Shown here piece after piece: positions 7,518-14,296 of a DNA stretch of 14,481 nucleotides. This stretch comes from Clostridiales bacterium (GTDB lineage Bacteria > Bacillota > Clostridia > Christensenellales > UBA3700): contig JAAVHQ010000007.1 in the NCBI GenBank assembly GCA_014799645.1, positions 1-14,481 of the forward strand, written 5' to 3'. The notes under the pieces are model-generated. The model was not told the DNA's origin, did not search any database, and was given only the letters and a program-made list of their open reading frames with translations. Each line of letters begins with the position of its first letter. The first letter of the stretch is position 1. Both the position numbers and the translations under genes were made by a program.

Positions 7518-8651
7518 TTATCTCTTTTCTTCTTCAATCTTTTGATTGAGCATTTCCGCGTACGCGTCCTTGTCAAGAGGCAAGTCGACGGGCTTATTGA
7601 GCCACGAGGACATATTCATTGCGTTGATGAGCGTCAAGCCGTTGATTCCCTCTTCCATACGCGCAAGTAGCACGCTCTTGTCGCCGCATTCCATTGCCTT
7701 GACAAAGTTTTTAATTATCCTTGACTGCTGTCCGTAGATGCCGTCGTATATCATTCGTGTCAAGCCGTAAGATAGAGATTTCTTCTTGCTCTTCTTATCC
7801 TGCTTATTGCCGTAATCGCGCTTTGCCCTCGCGTTGATTTCGCTTTCGGCGAAATCGTTGAGCCAATAATACATCTTGAATTTCTCTATGACTATCTTGC
7901 CCGCATCTCCTGCGATTTCAAGTCGGTTAGTCCCAGGTACTTCGTGAGTTGACGCGGTGAACACGCACTCGAAGTCCTTGTATGAGAGAACCGCCGTCAC
8001 GTCGTTTTCAGTCGTGATATTTCTGCCCACCGTCTTGCAGTTGGCGGAAATCCTTTCGGGCATACCGATAAGCCATTGCAATATATCCAACTGATGTACG
8101 CACTGATTTATCAACGTACCGCCGCCTTCGCCCGACCAGCTTGCGCGCCATCCGCCCATATCGTAATAGAACTGCGTGCGATACCAGTCTGTGACAATAA
8201 AATTCACTCTCTGAATTTTGCCTATCTTGCCCTCGGCAATGAGCGCTTTCGCCTTTGCGTACATTCTGTTCGTGCGCTGATTGAACATCATTGCGCCGAT
8301 TACTTTGTCGTTGTCCTTCAAGACGTCTACTATCTCTTCCGCCTCTTTGGTAGTCACGCTGATAGGTTTTTCCAAAAGCGTATGTATTCCTCGCTTTACG
8401 CACTCTTTTGCAATAGCGATATGCGATTTGTGGGGAGTGGCTATTATCACGCCGTCAAGGTTTTCTTTATCGAGCATTTGGATATAGTCCTCGTATCCCG
8501 ACACCTTGTACTTAGCGCAAAAGCCGTCCAAAACTTGCTTGTCAACGTCGCATACGGCAACCAACTTCCCGCCTTTAACGACGCCTTTGGCAAGGTTGCG
8601 CGCGTGCCTAGAACCCATTCTTCCTATTCCGATAACGGCAAGTCTTTTCAT
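7518..8651 (-). CDS. Gfo/Idh/MocA-family sugar or glycoside oxidoreductase (copy 2)
   Basis: A 377-residue NAD(P)-dependent dehydrogenase, paralogous to the protein at 5338-6525. The dinucleotide motif is IGIGRMGS (7-14). EKPIS gives the conserved Lys95, and INQCVHQLD gives the probable catalytic His186. The shared signatures NWYR/DWYR, GGWR-x-x-W-x-GEGGG, TxENDVTA and GTNRLEI show that the two are close relatives in one subfamily. The main differences are an EKP instead of DKP lysine motif, and a Lys-rich stretch near residues 285-300. Two non-identical copies suggest either oxidation and later reduction at one carbon, or action on two parts of one substrate. The ribosome binding site is AAAGGGGAAAG; the gene begins 20 bases after the glycerophosphodiesterase-like gene. 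Confidence 0.88.
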   Translation of the reverse strand: MKRLAVIGIGRMGSRHARNLAKGVVKGGKLVAVCDVDKQVLDGFCAKYKVSGYEDYIQMLDKENLDGVIIATPHKSHIAIAKECVKRGIHTLLEKPISVTTKEAEEIVDVLKDNDKVIGAMMFNQRTNRMYAKAKALIAEGKIGKIQRVNFIVTDWYRTQFYYDMGGWRASWSGEGGGTLINQCVHQLDILQWLIGMPERISANCKTVGRNITTENDVTAVLSYKDFECVFTASTHEVPGTNRLEIAGDAGKIVIEKFKMYYWLNDFAESEINARAKRDYGNKQDKKSKKKSLSYGLTRMIYDGIYGQQSRIIKNFVKAMECGDKSVLLARMEEGINGLTLINAMNMSSWLNKPVDLPLDKDAYAEMLNQKIEEEKR

Positions 8652-8671
8652 TTCTTTCCCCTTTATATCAA

Positions 8672-9292
8672 TTATCCCTCGACTATTTCTCTGACTTTGA
8701 GCGGCTTGTTGGTCGTGATGTTTCCGTCGATTTTCTTTGCGTACTTTCTCATTACTTGCTCGTCGTCGACAGTGAATACGCTCAACTTCAAATCATACTT
8801 CTTGCACTCTTCCAAGAACTCGTCGTTGATTTTCGCATAATTCAAATTCAAGCCTGCAAAGTGCGGATTGTTGTAACTCGTCAATTTTTCTTTGAGCGTC
8901 TTGACGTTTGAAGTAACGTACTTGATACCCATAGAGTTGAACCAAGCCTCTCCGCAATCGATATACTTGCTATCTTCAAGTTTAACACATCCTGTGAAAA
9001 TGAGCAAGTCCTCCATTCCGACTTCTTTTGCGAGCGCGATTACTTCGGCGATAATTCCTTTTTGTTTGAGGTCGCAATTTATCTTCACTTGCTTTTCTTT
9101 GGCTACCTCGAAAGCGTAACGCAAAGTCAATTTCTTCTTGCAAGAAATGGCGGGTAAATGCGAAAGATAAAGCAATTTTCCTCTCTTCCAAATATCCACT
9201 TCTATTGCGTCAGCCTTATACTCGTTTATTCTGTCGAAATAGGCTTGCGTATTTCTTCCCGTACCCATAGCTCCGCCGTGCGCAGTAATCAT
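8672..9292 (-). CDS. Short, atypical glycerophosphodiester phosphodiesterase-like protein
   Basis: A 206-residue protein resembling the GDPD TIM barrel, which hydrolyses glycerophosphodiesters. Recognisable elements are the N-terminal AHGG (family: AHRG), IEVDIW with the metal-binding Glu31 and Asp33, His45 in YLSHLP, KINCDLK in place of the usual acid-x-Lys strand, and a C-terminal ITTNKPLKV resembling the family's TD-x-P end. Deviations are Gly6 replacing the catalytic or phosphate-binding Arg of HRG, GRNT replacing PENT, and a length below the usual 240 or so. There is no signal peptide, so it is cytoplasmic. It may be a phosphodiesterase with altered specificity or one that has lost activity. 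A TTG at 9298 would add two residues but sits two bases from the AAGGAG ribosome binding site (9301-9306). The ATG at 9292 has an eight-base spacing. It starts two bases after the PHP gene stop. Confidence 0.72.
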   Translation of the reverse strand: MITAHGGAMGTGRNTQAYFDRINEYKADAIEVDIWKRGKLLYLSHLPAISCKKKLTLRYAFEVAKEKQVKINCDLKQKGIIAEVIALAKEVGMEDLLIFTGCVKLEDSKYIDCGEAWFNSMGIKYVTSNVKTLKEKLTSYNNPHFAGLNLNYAKINDEFLEECKKYDLKLSVFTVDDEQVMRKYAKKIDGNITTNKPLKVREIVEG

Positions 9293-9294
9293 AT

Positions 9295-10779
9295 TCAATT
9301 CTCCTTAATATATATCGGACTTGTGATAAAGACGTCGGATTGAATTCCTTGCACAATGCCTCTGCCTTCGAATCGCAAATATCCTTGATTTTTTATTTCT
9401 ATTTTATGCGTTATCGTTTCGCCGTCCGAGCAGTCGAATTGCAACTCGTCTTGGACGCCCGAACATACCGCCACTTTTTGCAATACGCTCTCGAAAGGAT
9501 AATCCTTTTGTCTTTGACATTTTATAGTAAGCGTATATCTTCCCGTCTCCACGCTATCGCCTATACCGAAAGACCTTACTCCGTCAGATAAACTCAATTC
9601 GACCGCGTATCCCATAGTGATATAAGTCCTGCCGTCCTCTACGGCTTTCATTACGCTTTCTTGCGAGAGCTTACCGTCTATTCCCAAATAGGTGTAAGCG
9701 TAACTCGGTCCGCCTTCGTCGGGCGAATGCCAGTCGTAGCCGTACAACGCGCATAGTTTATATCCTTTGTCGAGTAGGCTTATCCACTCACGTTTTGCCA
9801 AAAGGTCTGTCGGCGACACGTTGGGGTTGTAGTGCGACCATACTTCGTAGGAAGTAAGGTAATCCCAATTTGTGATTGGCAAATTGTTGTGACATCCAGC
9901 GCAGAGCGGCGAGCCCAATCTCTTTGGATGGGCAAGCGTGACTATGTCCCCGCACTCTCTCGCCCTGACTATACAAGCGTTGATATTTTTAGGCGTAATA
10001 TCAAGCCAATTTACGTCGCTGTTTCCGCCTATGACGGTCATGTGTCCCCAAAAGGTCGTCCACTCTATTCCGCCGACTACGACGAGTCCGTATTTCTCGC
10101 CGTACTTCTTCGTCTCTTCTACGTTGCTAGTCGTATTATGGTCGGTAAGACATATCGCTTTGTAGCCTCGTCTTATCGCGTTTTGCACCAACTCTTCGGG
10201 TTGCATATCCCCATCGGAAGCCACGGTATGGCAGTGCATTTCCACTCTTTGCCAACTGAATTTGCCGTCCTCGCTGTCGTCCGTCGCCACGTCGTTGCCG
10301 TAGTCTTTTCCCTCGGCAACTTCCGGATACTCGTCGTAACCTTTGACTTCGACTATTACGTCTATATAATCAGTGGCGATGCTATTTACGCTTGCTGTCA
10401 AAGTCCACTTTCCACCGAGAGGCTTCGTCTTGATAAAGCCGTTGGACGAATAGACTTCGCTGACAACGTGCGTTTGGTCAGGCTTATGTCTATGCTCCGT
10501 ACCCAATACCTTTTCGCTATCTTCAAGCGACCACGCGATGTGGTTGGACAACGGAACGCATCTGCGTTTGTCCTCGTACGAGAGAGGTTTCGCCACGTCT
10601 TGCGTACTCAATCCCTCGTCGATAAGTCTAATACATTTTTCCTCGTCATACTCATACTTCGGCGAATATGCAGTACGCACCGTCACACACTTCAAGCCTT
10701 GCGGAACTTCAAAAGCGACTTTGATATGCGTCTTGTTGTCCTTTGGCAGTATTCGTATTGTCGAAGAAAATATATCCAT
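9295..10779 (-). CDS. CehA/McbA-like PHP-domain metallohydrolase
   Basis: A 494-residue protein. Residues 1-165 form an unrecognised beta-rich N-terminal part; residues 175-400 form a PHP metallohydrolase domain; the last 80 or so look beta-rich again. The PHP metal ligands are intact: His182 and His184 in MHCHT, Asp189, DH at 213-214 in TDHN, Glu239, His246, His284 in LAHP, and Asp349/His351 in DWH. PHP enzymes hydrolyse phosphoesters, and CehA-type members act on phosphate or carbamate esters, so a phosphoesterase role is likely but the substrate is open. There is no signal peptide. The gene starts three bases after the MocA gene upstream, behind AAGGGA. It runs into the GDPD-like gene two bases later, suggesting that the two phosphoesterase-like proteins work in sequence on one decorated substrate. 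Confidence 0.83.
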   Translation of the reverse strand: MDIFSSTIRILPKDNKTHIKVAFEVPQGLKCVTVRTAYSPKYEYDEEKCIRLIDEGLSTQDVAKPLSYEDKRRCVPLSNHIAWSLEDSEKVLGTEHRHKPDQTHVVSEVYSSNGFIKTKPLGGKWTLTASVNSIATDYIDVIVEVKGYDEYPEVAEGKDYGNDVATDDSEDGKFSWQRVEMHCHTVASDGDMQPEELVQNAIRRGYKAICLTDHNTTSNVEETKKYGEKYGLVVVGGIEWTTFWGHMTVIGGNSDVNWLDITPKNINACIVRARECGDIVTLAHPKRLGSPLCAGCHNNLPITNWDYLTSYEVWSHYNPNVSPTDLLAKREWISLLDKGYKLCALYGYDWHSPDEGGPSYAYTYLGIDGKLSQESVMKAVEDGRTYITMGYAVELSLSDGVRSFGIGDSVETGRYTLTIKCQRQKDYPFESVLQKVAVCSGVQDELQFDCSDGETITHKIEIKNQGYLRFEGRGIVQGIQSDVFITSPIYIKEN

Positions 10780-10782
10780 ACT

Positions 10783-12072
10783 CTATTCCCTTATATCGGG
10801 TATCTCGCTCATATTGACCGTTCTGCCGCCCTCATGACGGGATATCTCCGCAGCGGTAACGATTCTATGACTTTCTATAGTGTCCTTTATCCAAGTGTAT
10901 TGCATATTGGGATCGGAATTGTTGGTCAACATACCGACCGTCGCTTTGACTATTCCTTGGTCGCCGCCAAAGTGTCCTTTTATTACCGGAATAATATTGA
11001 CGATAATTTTCTTTTCCTTTTGACCGAAAAGTTTAAGCCTAATGACGCTTCCTCTATCGTCGGCAATCAAGATACCTTTGCTACCTCTTATTTCCGTATG
11101 TCTATGGTCTTGCTCGTTGAAAGCGTTTGCCGTGAAAGAAATTCTCACGCCGTTTTCCATTTCCATATTTACCGTCTGGCAGTCTACTACGTCATTGTCG
11201 CAAGCAAATACGCATCTTGCCCAACGCTTTGCTTTTTCGTCAGTCTTCAAAGCGTGCAATACGTCTTTTTTCTTTGACGAAGTGCAGAAAGCGTACGTAC
11301 CCCAAAGGAATTTCTTCTTGCCTCTGCCGATGAATTTCTTTCTGCCGAGATACTGATGCTCTACCTCGAAATTACAAGTCATTCTATGAGGACAGTCAAA
11401 GCAGTTTGCAGTTGCGCCCTCGGGTTTATGCTCTTTATTGAAATAAGAAAGCGAACCGTAGGAACTCAAACTCTTGCATTTGCTTCCCGTAAACCAATAC
11501 ATAAGATCCATATCGTGACAGCACTTTGCAAGCAACATCGGCGACGTCTCTTGCTCGCTGCGCCAGTTGCCTCTGACGTACGAGTGGCAGAAGTGCCAAT
11601 AAGACACGTTCTCGTCGTGCTTGATAAGTTGAATATCGCCAATCACGCCTTCGTCCAACATCTGCTTAATTCTTCTGTAATAATTCGCATATCTAAGCAC
11701 GTGGCAGACGAGCACCTTGCAACCTTGCTTTCTCGCAAATTCTTCTATTTCCAAACACTCTTCGATATTCGGCGAAAGAGGTTTTTCCACGAGAATGTCA
11801 TAACCGAGTTCAAGCGCTTTCATGGCGTGCGCATAGTGATCTCTGTCCTGCGTAGCTATAAGCATACAGTCGGCTATCTTTCCCAACGCGAAAAAGTCCT
11901 TTTCGTCGGTAAAGCACTTATCGTCGGGGACTTTCCAAAGTCCCTTGATCTTGTCAATCTTTTCTTGATATTTATCGCATACCGCGACAATCTGCACGTC
12001 GTCTCTCTTTGCGAAATGCGTGCCGTAATTCTTTCCTCTGCTACCTAATCCGATAACTGCAATTTTCAACAT
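10783..12072 (-). CDS. Gfo/Idh/MocA-family oxidoreductase with a cysteine cluster (copy 3)
   Basis: A 429-residue NAD(P)-dependent dehydrogenase of a different subfamily from copies 1 and 2. The Rossmann motif is VIGLGSRG (6-13), EKPLS carries Lys97, and AKCCHDMDL places the probable catalytic His186. A Cys-rich insert follows: Cys224, Cys227 and Cys233 in NCFDCPHRMTC. With Cys263 or a His it could bind a metal or simply stabilise the domain. Longer family members with such CxxC inserts are known, but their substrates are mostly undefined. It lies 36 bases after uxuB in a very AT-rich gap, behind AGGGGA, so it links the uronate genes to the rest of the operon. It might act on a sugar, uronate or cyclitol; nothing decides between these. 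Confidence 0.86.
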   Translation of the reverse strand: MLKIAVIGLGSRGKNYGTHFAKRDDVQIVAVCDKYQEKIDKIKGLWKVPDDKCFTDEKDFFALGKIADCMLIATQDRDHYAHAMKALELGYDILVEKPLSPNIEECLEIEEFARKQGCKVLVCHVLRYANYYRRIKQMLDEGVIGDIQLIKHDENVSYWHFCHSYVRGNWRSEQETSPMLLAKCCHDMDLMYWFTGSKCKSLSSYGSLSYFNKEHKPEGATANCFDCPHRMTCNFEVEHQYLGRKKFIGRGKKKFLWGTYAFCTSSKKKDVLHALKTDEKAKRWARCVFACDNDVVDCQTVNMEMENGVRISFTANAFNEQDHRHTEIRGSKGILIADDRGSVIRLKLFGQKEKKIIVNIIPVIKGHFGGDQGIVKATVGMLTNNSDPNMQYTWIKDTIESHRIVTAAEISRHEGGRTVNMSEIPDIRE

Positions 12073-12108
12073 AATTTTTTCCCCTATTCTTATTTATTGT
12101 TTATTTAT

Positions 12109-12933
12109 TTACACGCCTGAGTATGCCGAGAAACCCCCATCAATAGGAATCACCACTCCCGTGACAAATCCCGACTTGTCGTCGTCGGAGAGCCACATTA
12201 CCGTGCCAAGCAATTCTTCAGCCTCGCCGAATCTTCTCATAGGCGTGCCGGCGAGTATCTTTTGCGTTCTTGGAGTAGGATTGCCCTTGTCGTCGAAAAG
12301 CAACGCTCTGTTTTGGTTGGTTACAAAAAATCCCGGAGCGATAGCATTTACTCTTATGCCTTCGCCTGCGAAATGAACCGCCAACCATTGAGTAAAGTTG
12401 GACACGCTCGCTTTAGCGCCCGAGTAAGCAGGAATTTTCGTCAACGGTCTAAACGCGTTCATACTCGAAATGTTGATGATAATTCCGCCCTTGCCAATCA
12501 TATCTTTTGCAAATACTTGCGTAGTAAGGAACGTCGCCAAAAAGTTGAGTTTGAAGACAAAATCAACGCCCTTTTCGTCAAGATCAAAGAAAGAAATTTT
12601 ACTTTCGTCGTCTACGTCGGCTTGATTGAAGTATTCGCTCGTAGTAGTACCCTTCGGATGATTTCCGCCTGCGCCGTTGACAAGAATGTCGCATGCGCCG
12701 AGTTCCTTTATGATCTTTGCTCTCGCTTCTTCCATAGTGCTCTTTTCAAGGCAATTAACCGCGTACGCTTTGGCAACGCCGCCTTCCTTGACTATCTCGT
12801 CAGCGACGACTTGCGCACTTTCCAACTTCAAATCGAGAAGAGCAACCTTTGCGCCTTCTCTTGCATAACCTTTTGCAATCGTAGAGCAAAGCACTCCGCC
12901 CGCTCCGGTAATAACAACTACTTTATCTTTCAT
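12109..12933 (-). CDS. uxuB: Fructuronate reductase / D-mannonate oxidoreductase, SDR type
   Basis: A 274-residue classical short-chain dehydrogenase. The nucleotide-binding loop is TGAGGVLCS (9-17), NGAGG is at 86-90, the catalytic Tyr and Lys are in YSGAK (170-174) with Ser156/157, and APG is at 199-201. The GVLCS variant, an insert near residues 92-125 and the position next to mannonate dehydratase match the SDR-type fructuronate reductases (YjmF-like) of Gram-positives, which replace the long-chain UxuB of E. coli. It should interconvert D-fructuronate and D-mannonate with NAD(P)H in the cytoplasm. The start has GGAGG with good spacing. It follows uxuA after a 319-base spacer that may hold its own promoter. 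Another SDR polyol or gluconate dehydrogenase remains possible, but the context makes that less likely. Confidence 0.85.
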   Translation of the reverse strand: MKDKVVVITGAGGVLCSTIAKGYAREGAKVALLDLKLESAQVVADEIVKEGGVAKAYAVNCLEKSTMEEARAKIIKELGACDILVNGAGGNHPKGTTTSEYFNQADVDDESKISFFDLDEKGVDFVFKLNFLATFLTTQVFAKDMIGKGGIIINISSMNAFRPLTKIPAYSGAKASVSNFTQWLAVHFAGEGIRVNAIAPGFFVTNQNRALLFDDKGNPTPRTQKILAGTPMRRFGEAEELLGTVMWLSDDDKSGFVTGVVIPIDGGFSAYSGV

Positions 12934-13022
12934 ATTTTCCTCCGAGTCTCAAATTAAGTTCTTGCATCAATCTTGAATGCGTCACTTAATTATCGTCTCT
13001 TATTTCTTTTTATTTTTTATTT

Positions 13023-13050
13023 ATTTTATATCAATTTGTTTTACATCAAA
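13023..13050 (-). promoter_or_regulatory. Possible internal promoter before uxuB
   Basis: On the minus strand TTTGAT (13045-13050) and TAAAAT (13023-13028) are 16 bases apart, about 90 bases upstream of the uxuB ATG. The match is only moderate and the area is AT-rich. Read-through from uxuA may suffice for uxuB expression. Confidence 0.3.
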
Positions 13051-13107
13051 TCCGCTTACCCAAAGTTTGTGGCGAGTGCGGAGAGATGTTATTTATATAT
13101 CCGCTTA

Positions 13108-13150
13108 AACGAATCCTCGCAAGACCGCAGAGAGTGGTGTGGATTTCGTT
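13108..13150. repeat. Imperfect inverted repeat in the uxuA-uxuB spacer
   Basis: AACGAATCC (13108-13116) faces GGATTTCGTT (13141-13150), complementary apart from one extra base, with 24 bases between. It could form a stem in the transcript or mark the end of a small repeat element. Nothing in the flanks shows a duplication. Confidence 0.4.
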
Positions 13151-13165
13151 TTATCTAGGGCGAGC

Positions 13166-13202
13166 GGTGGCGTCAAGTGTACTAGCCGTACACGTCGTCA
13201 CC
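13166..13202. repeat. GC-rich stem-loop, candidate intergenic palindromic unit
   Basis: GTGTAC and GTACAC (13177-13182 with 13188-13193) form a perfect six-base stem around TAGCC. The stem extends outward through interrupted pairs to GGTG/CACC (13166-13169 with 13199-13202). The adjacent stretch at 13221-13245 holds GCGG, CCGC and GCGG again, which can pair in two exclusive ways around a GGCGCGCC palindrome. The sharp GC rise against the AT-rich spacer suggests a REP-like unit or a structured leader. Confidence 0.5.
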
Positions 13203-13252
13203 CCGAGACCCGAAGAGCAAGCGGAAGGCGCGCCGCTATATGCGGTCGCTTA

Positions 13253-14296
13253 CTAATTACCTTTTTCGACAGCCTCAATAATTCCCTGCAAATACATCGC
13301 GCCGAGCGCCCTATCGTAAAGTCCGTAACCGCCTCTACCCGTTTCGCCCCAAATCATTCTACCGTGGTCAGGACGGACGTATCCGTCAAAGCCGTCGTCG
13401 TGCAAAGCCTTGATTATCGCGTACATATCAAGACTTCCTTCACTCGAAAGATGTCCGCTCTCTTCAAAGCAGTGGTCGCCCGTAATCTTGATATTTCTCA
13501 AATGTACGAAAGGTATTTTACCTTTACAAGTATGTATCATCTTGACTAGGTCGTTGGACGGAGCTACGCCGAGCGAGCCCGTGCAGAAAGTCACGCCGTT
13601 GGACGGAGAGTCGACGATTGAAAGAAATCTTTTGAGATTTTCCTCGCAAGTAATTACTCTCGGAAGTCCGAATATTCCCCATGGTGGATCGTCGGGATGT
13701 ATAGCCATCTTGACGCCGCTCTCTTCCGCGACAGGTATTACCTCTTTAAGGAAGACCGTCATATTTTCCCACAATCTCTCTTCGTCAATATCCTTGTATT
13801 GATTGAGCAAATCTTTGAGTCCTTCTTTGGTATAACTTGCATCCCAACCGGGCAAAGAAAGTTCGCTGGTCAAAGGATTGAGATTGAGTACCGTCTGATG
13901 ATCGTACGCTAGTGCGTTAGAGCCGTCAGCCAAAGGTTGAGCAAGGTTGCTTCTGAGCCAGTCGAATACGGGCATAAAGTTGTAGCAAATGCACTTTACT
14001 CCCGCTTTGCCAAGTCTGCGCACGTTTTCTTTATAATTCTCGATAAGTCGCTTTGCGTTGGCGTTGCCGAGTTTAATATCCTCGTGAACGGGTACGCTCT
14101 CGACTACCTCGAATGCAAGTCCCGCATCTTCGATTTGCTTTTTCATAGCGTAAATCGATTCATTGCTCCACACCTCGCCTACGGGCGTATCGTAAATTGC
14201 CGAAACGATACCCGTCATACAAGGTATTTGTCTGATTTTGTCAAGTGTGATTTTGTCGTCGTTTCCGTACCAACGGAAAGTCATCTTAAAACTCAT
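13253..14296 (-). CDS. uxuA: Mannonate dehydratase
   Basis: A 347-residue protein matching UxuA over its full length. UxuA dehydrates D-mannonate to 2-keto-3-deoxy-D-gluconate with Fe2+ or Mn2+. Family motifs are FRWYG at the N-terminus, ESVPVHEDIK (66-75), YNFMPVFDWLR (105-115), MAIHPDDPPW (197-206), HLRN (265-268) and VRPDHGR (307-313). The expected metal and active-site residues are present: His200, Cys238, His265 and Asp310. The length is close to that of Gram-positive homologues. The ATG at 14296 overlaps the uxaC stop as ATGA, so the two are translationally coupled; a GGGGGT lies eight bases upstream. It provides the last uronate-specific step before 2-keto-3-deoxygluconate kinase and aldolase, which are not in this window. 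Confidence 0.96.
   Translation of the reverse strand: MSFKMTFRWYGNDDKITLDKIRQIPCMTGIVSAIYDTPVGEVWSNESIYAMKKQIEDAGLAFEVVESVPVHEDIKLGNANAKRLIENYKENVRRLGKAGVKCICYNFMPVFDWLRSNLAQPLADGSNALAYDHQTVLNLNPLTSELSLPGWDASYTKEGLKDLLNQYKDIDEERLWENMTVFLKEVIPVAEESGVKMAIHPDDPPWGIFGLPRVITCEENLKRFLSIVDSPSNGVTFCTGSLGVAPSNDLVKMIHTCKGKIPFVHLRNIKITGDHCFEESGHLSSEGSLDMYAIIKALHDDGFDGYVRPDHGRMIWGETGRGGYGLYDRALGAMYLQGIIEAVEKGN

Larger units (their letters stand above)
12934..13252. other. 319-base gene-free spacer between uxuA and uxuB
   Basis: There is no coding frame with a plausible start. The part nearer uxuB (12934-13048) is AT-rich and holds the ribosome binding site and a possible promoter. The middle (13049-13160) carries a repeated ATCCGCTTA (13050-13058 and 13099-13107) and an inverted pair AACGAATCC/GGATTTCGTT (13108-13116 with 13141-13150). 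The part nearer uxuA (13161-13250) is GC-rich and strongly self-complementary. No T-tract follows the GC-rich hairpins, so a standard terminator is not visible. Confidence 0.7.

Noticed and set aside
8076..8840. Plus-strand open frame of 254 codons
   Set aside because: It is antisense to the second MocA gene and spans two real genes and their spacer; no motif or ribosome binding site.
9293..9298. TTG start adding two residues to the GDPD-like protein
   Set aside because: It is only two bases from AAGGAG, too close for initiation; the ATG at 9292 is eight bases away.
9832..11277. Plus-strand open frame of 481 codons
   Set aside because: It lies opposite the PHP and third MocA genes, whose motifs are unmistakable, and encodes no recognisable domain.
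12262..12957. Plus-strand open frame of 231 codons
   Set aside because: It mirrors uxuB on the opposite strand and gives a low-complexity Arg/Phe/Val-rich translation.
13050..13107. CRISPR-like or tandem array from the repeated ATCCGCTTA
   Set aside because: Only two 9-base copies exist, with unrelated flanks; no array structure and no cas genes.
13166..13202. Intrinsic terminator after uxuA
   Set aside because: The hairpin is strong enough but no T-rich tail follows in the minus direction.
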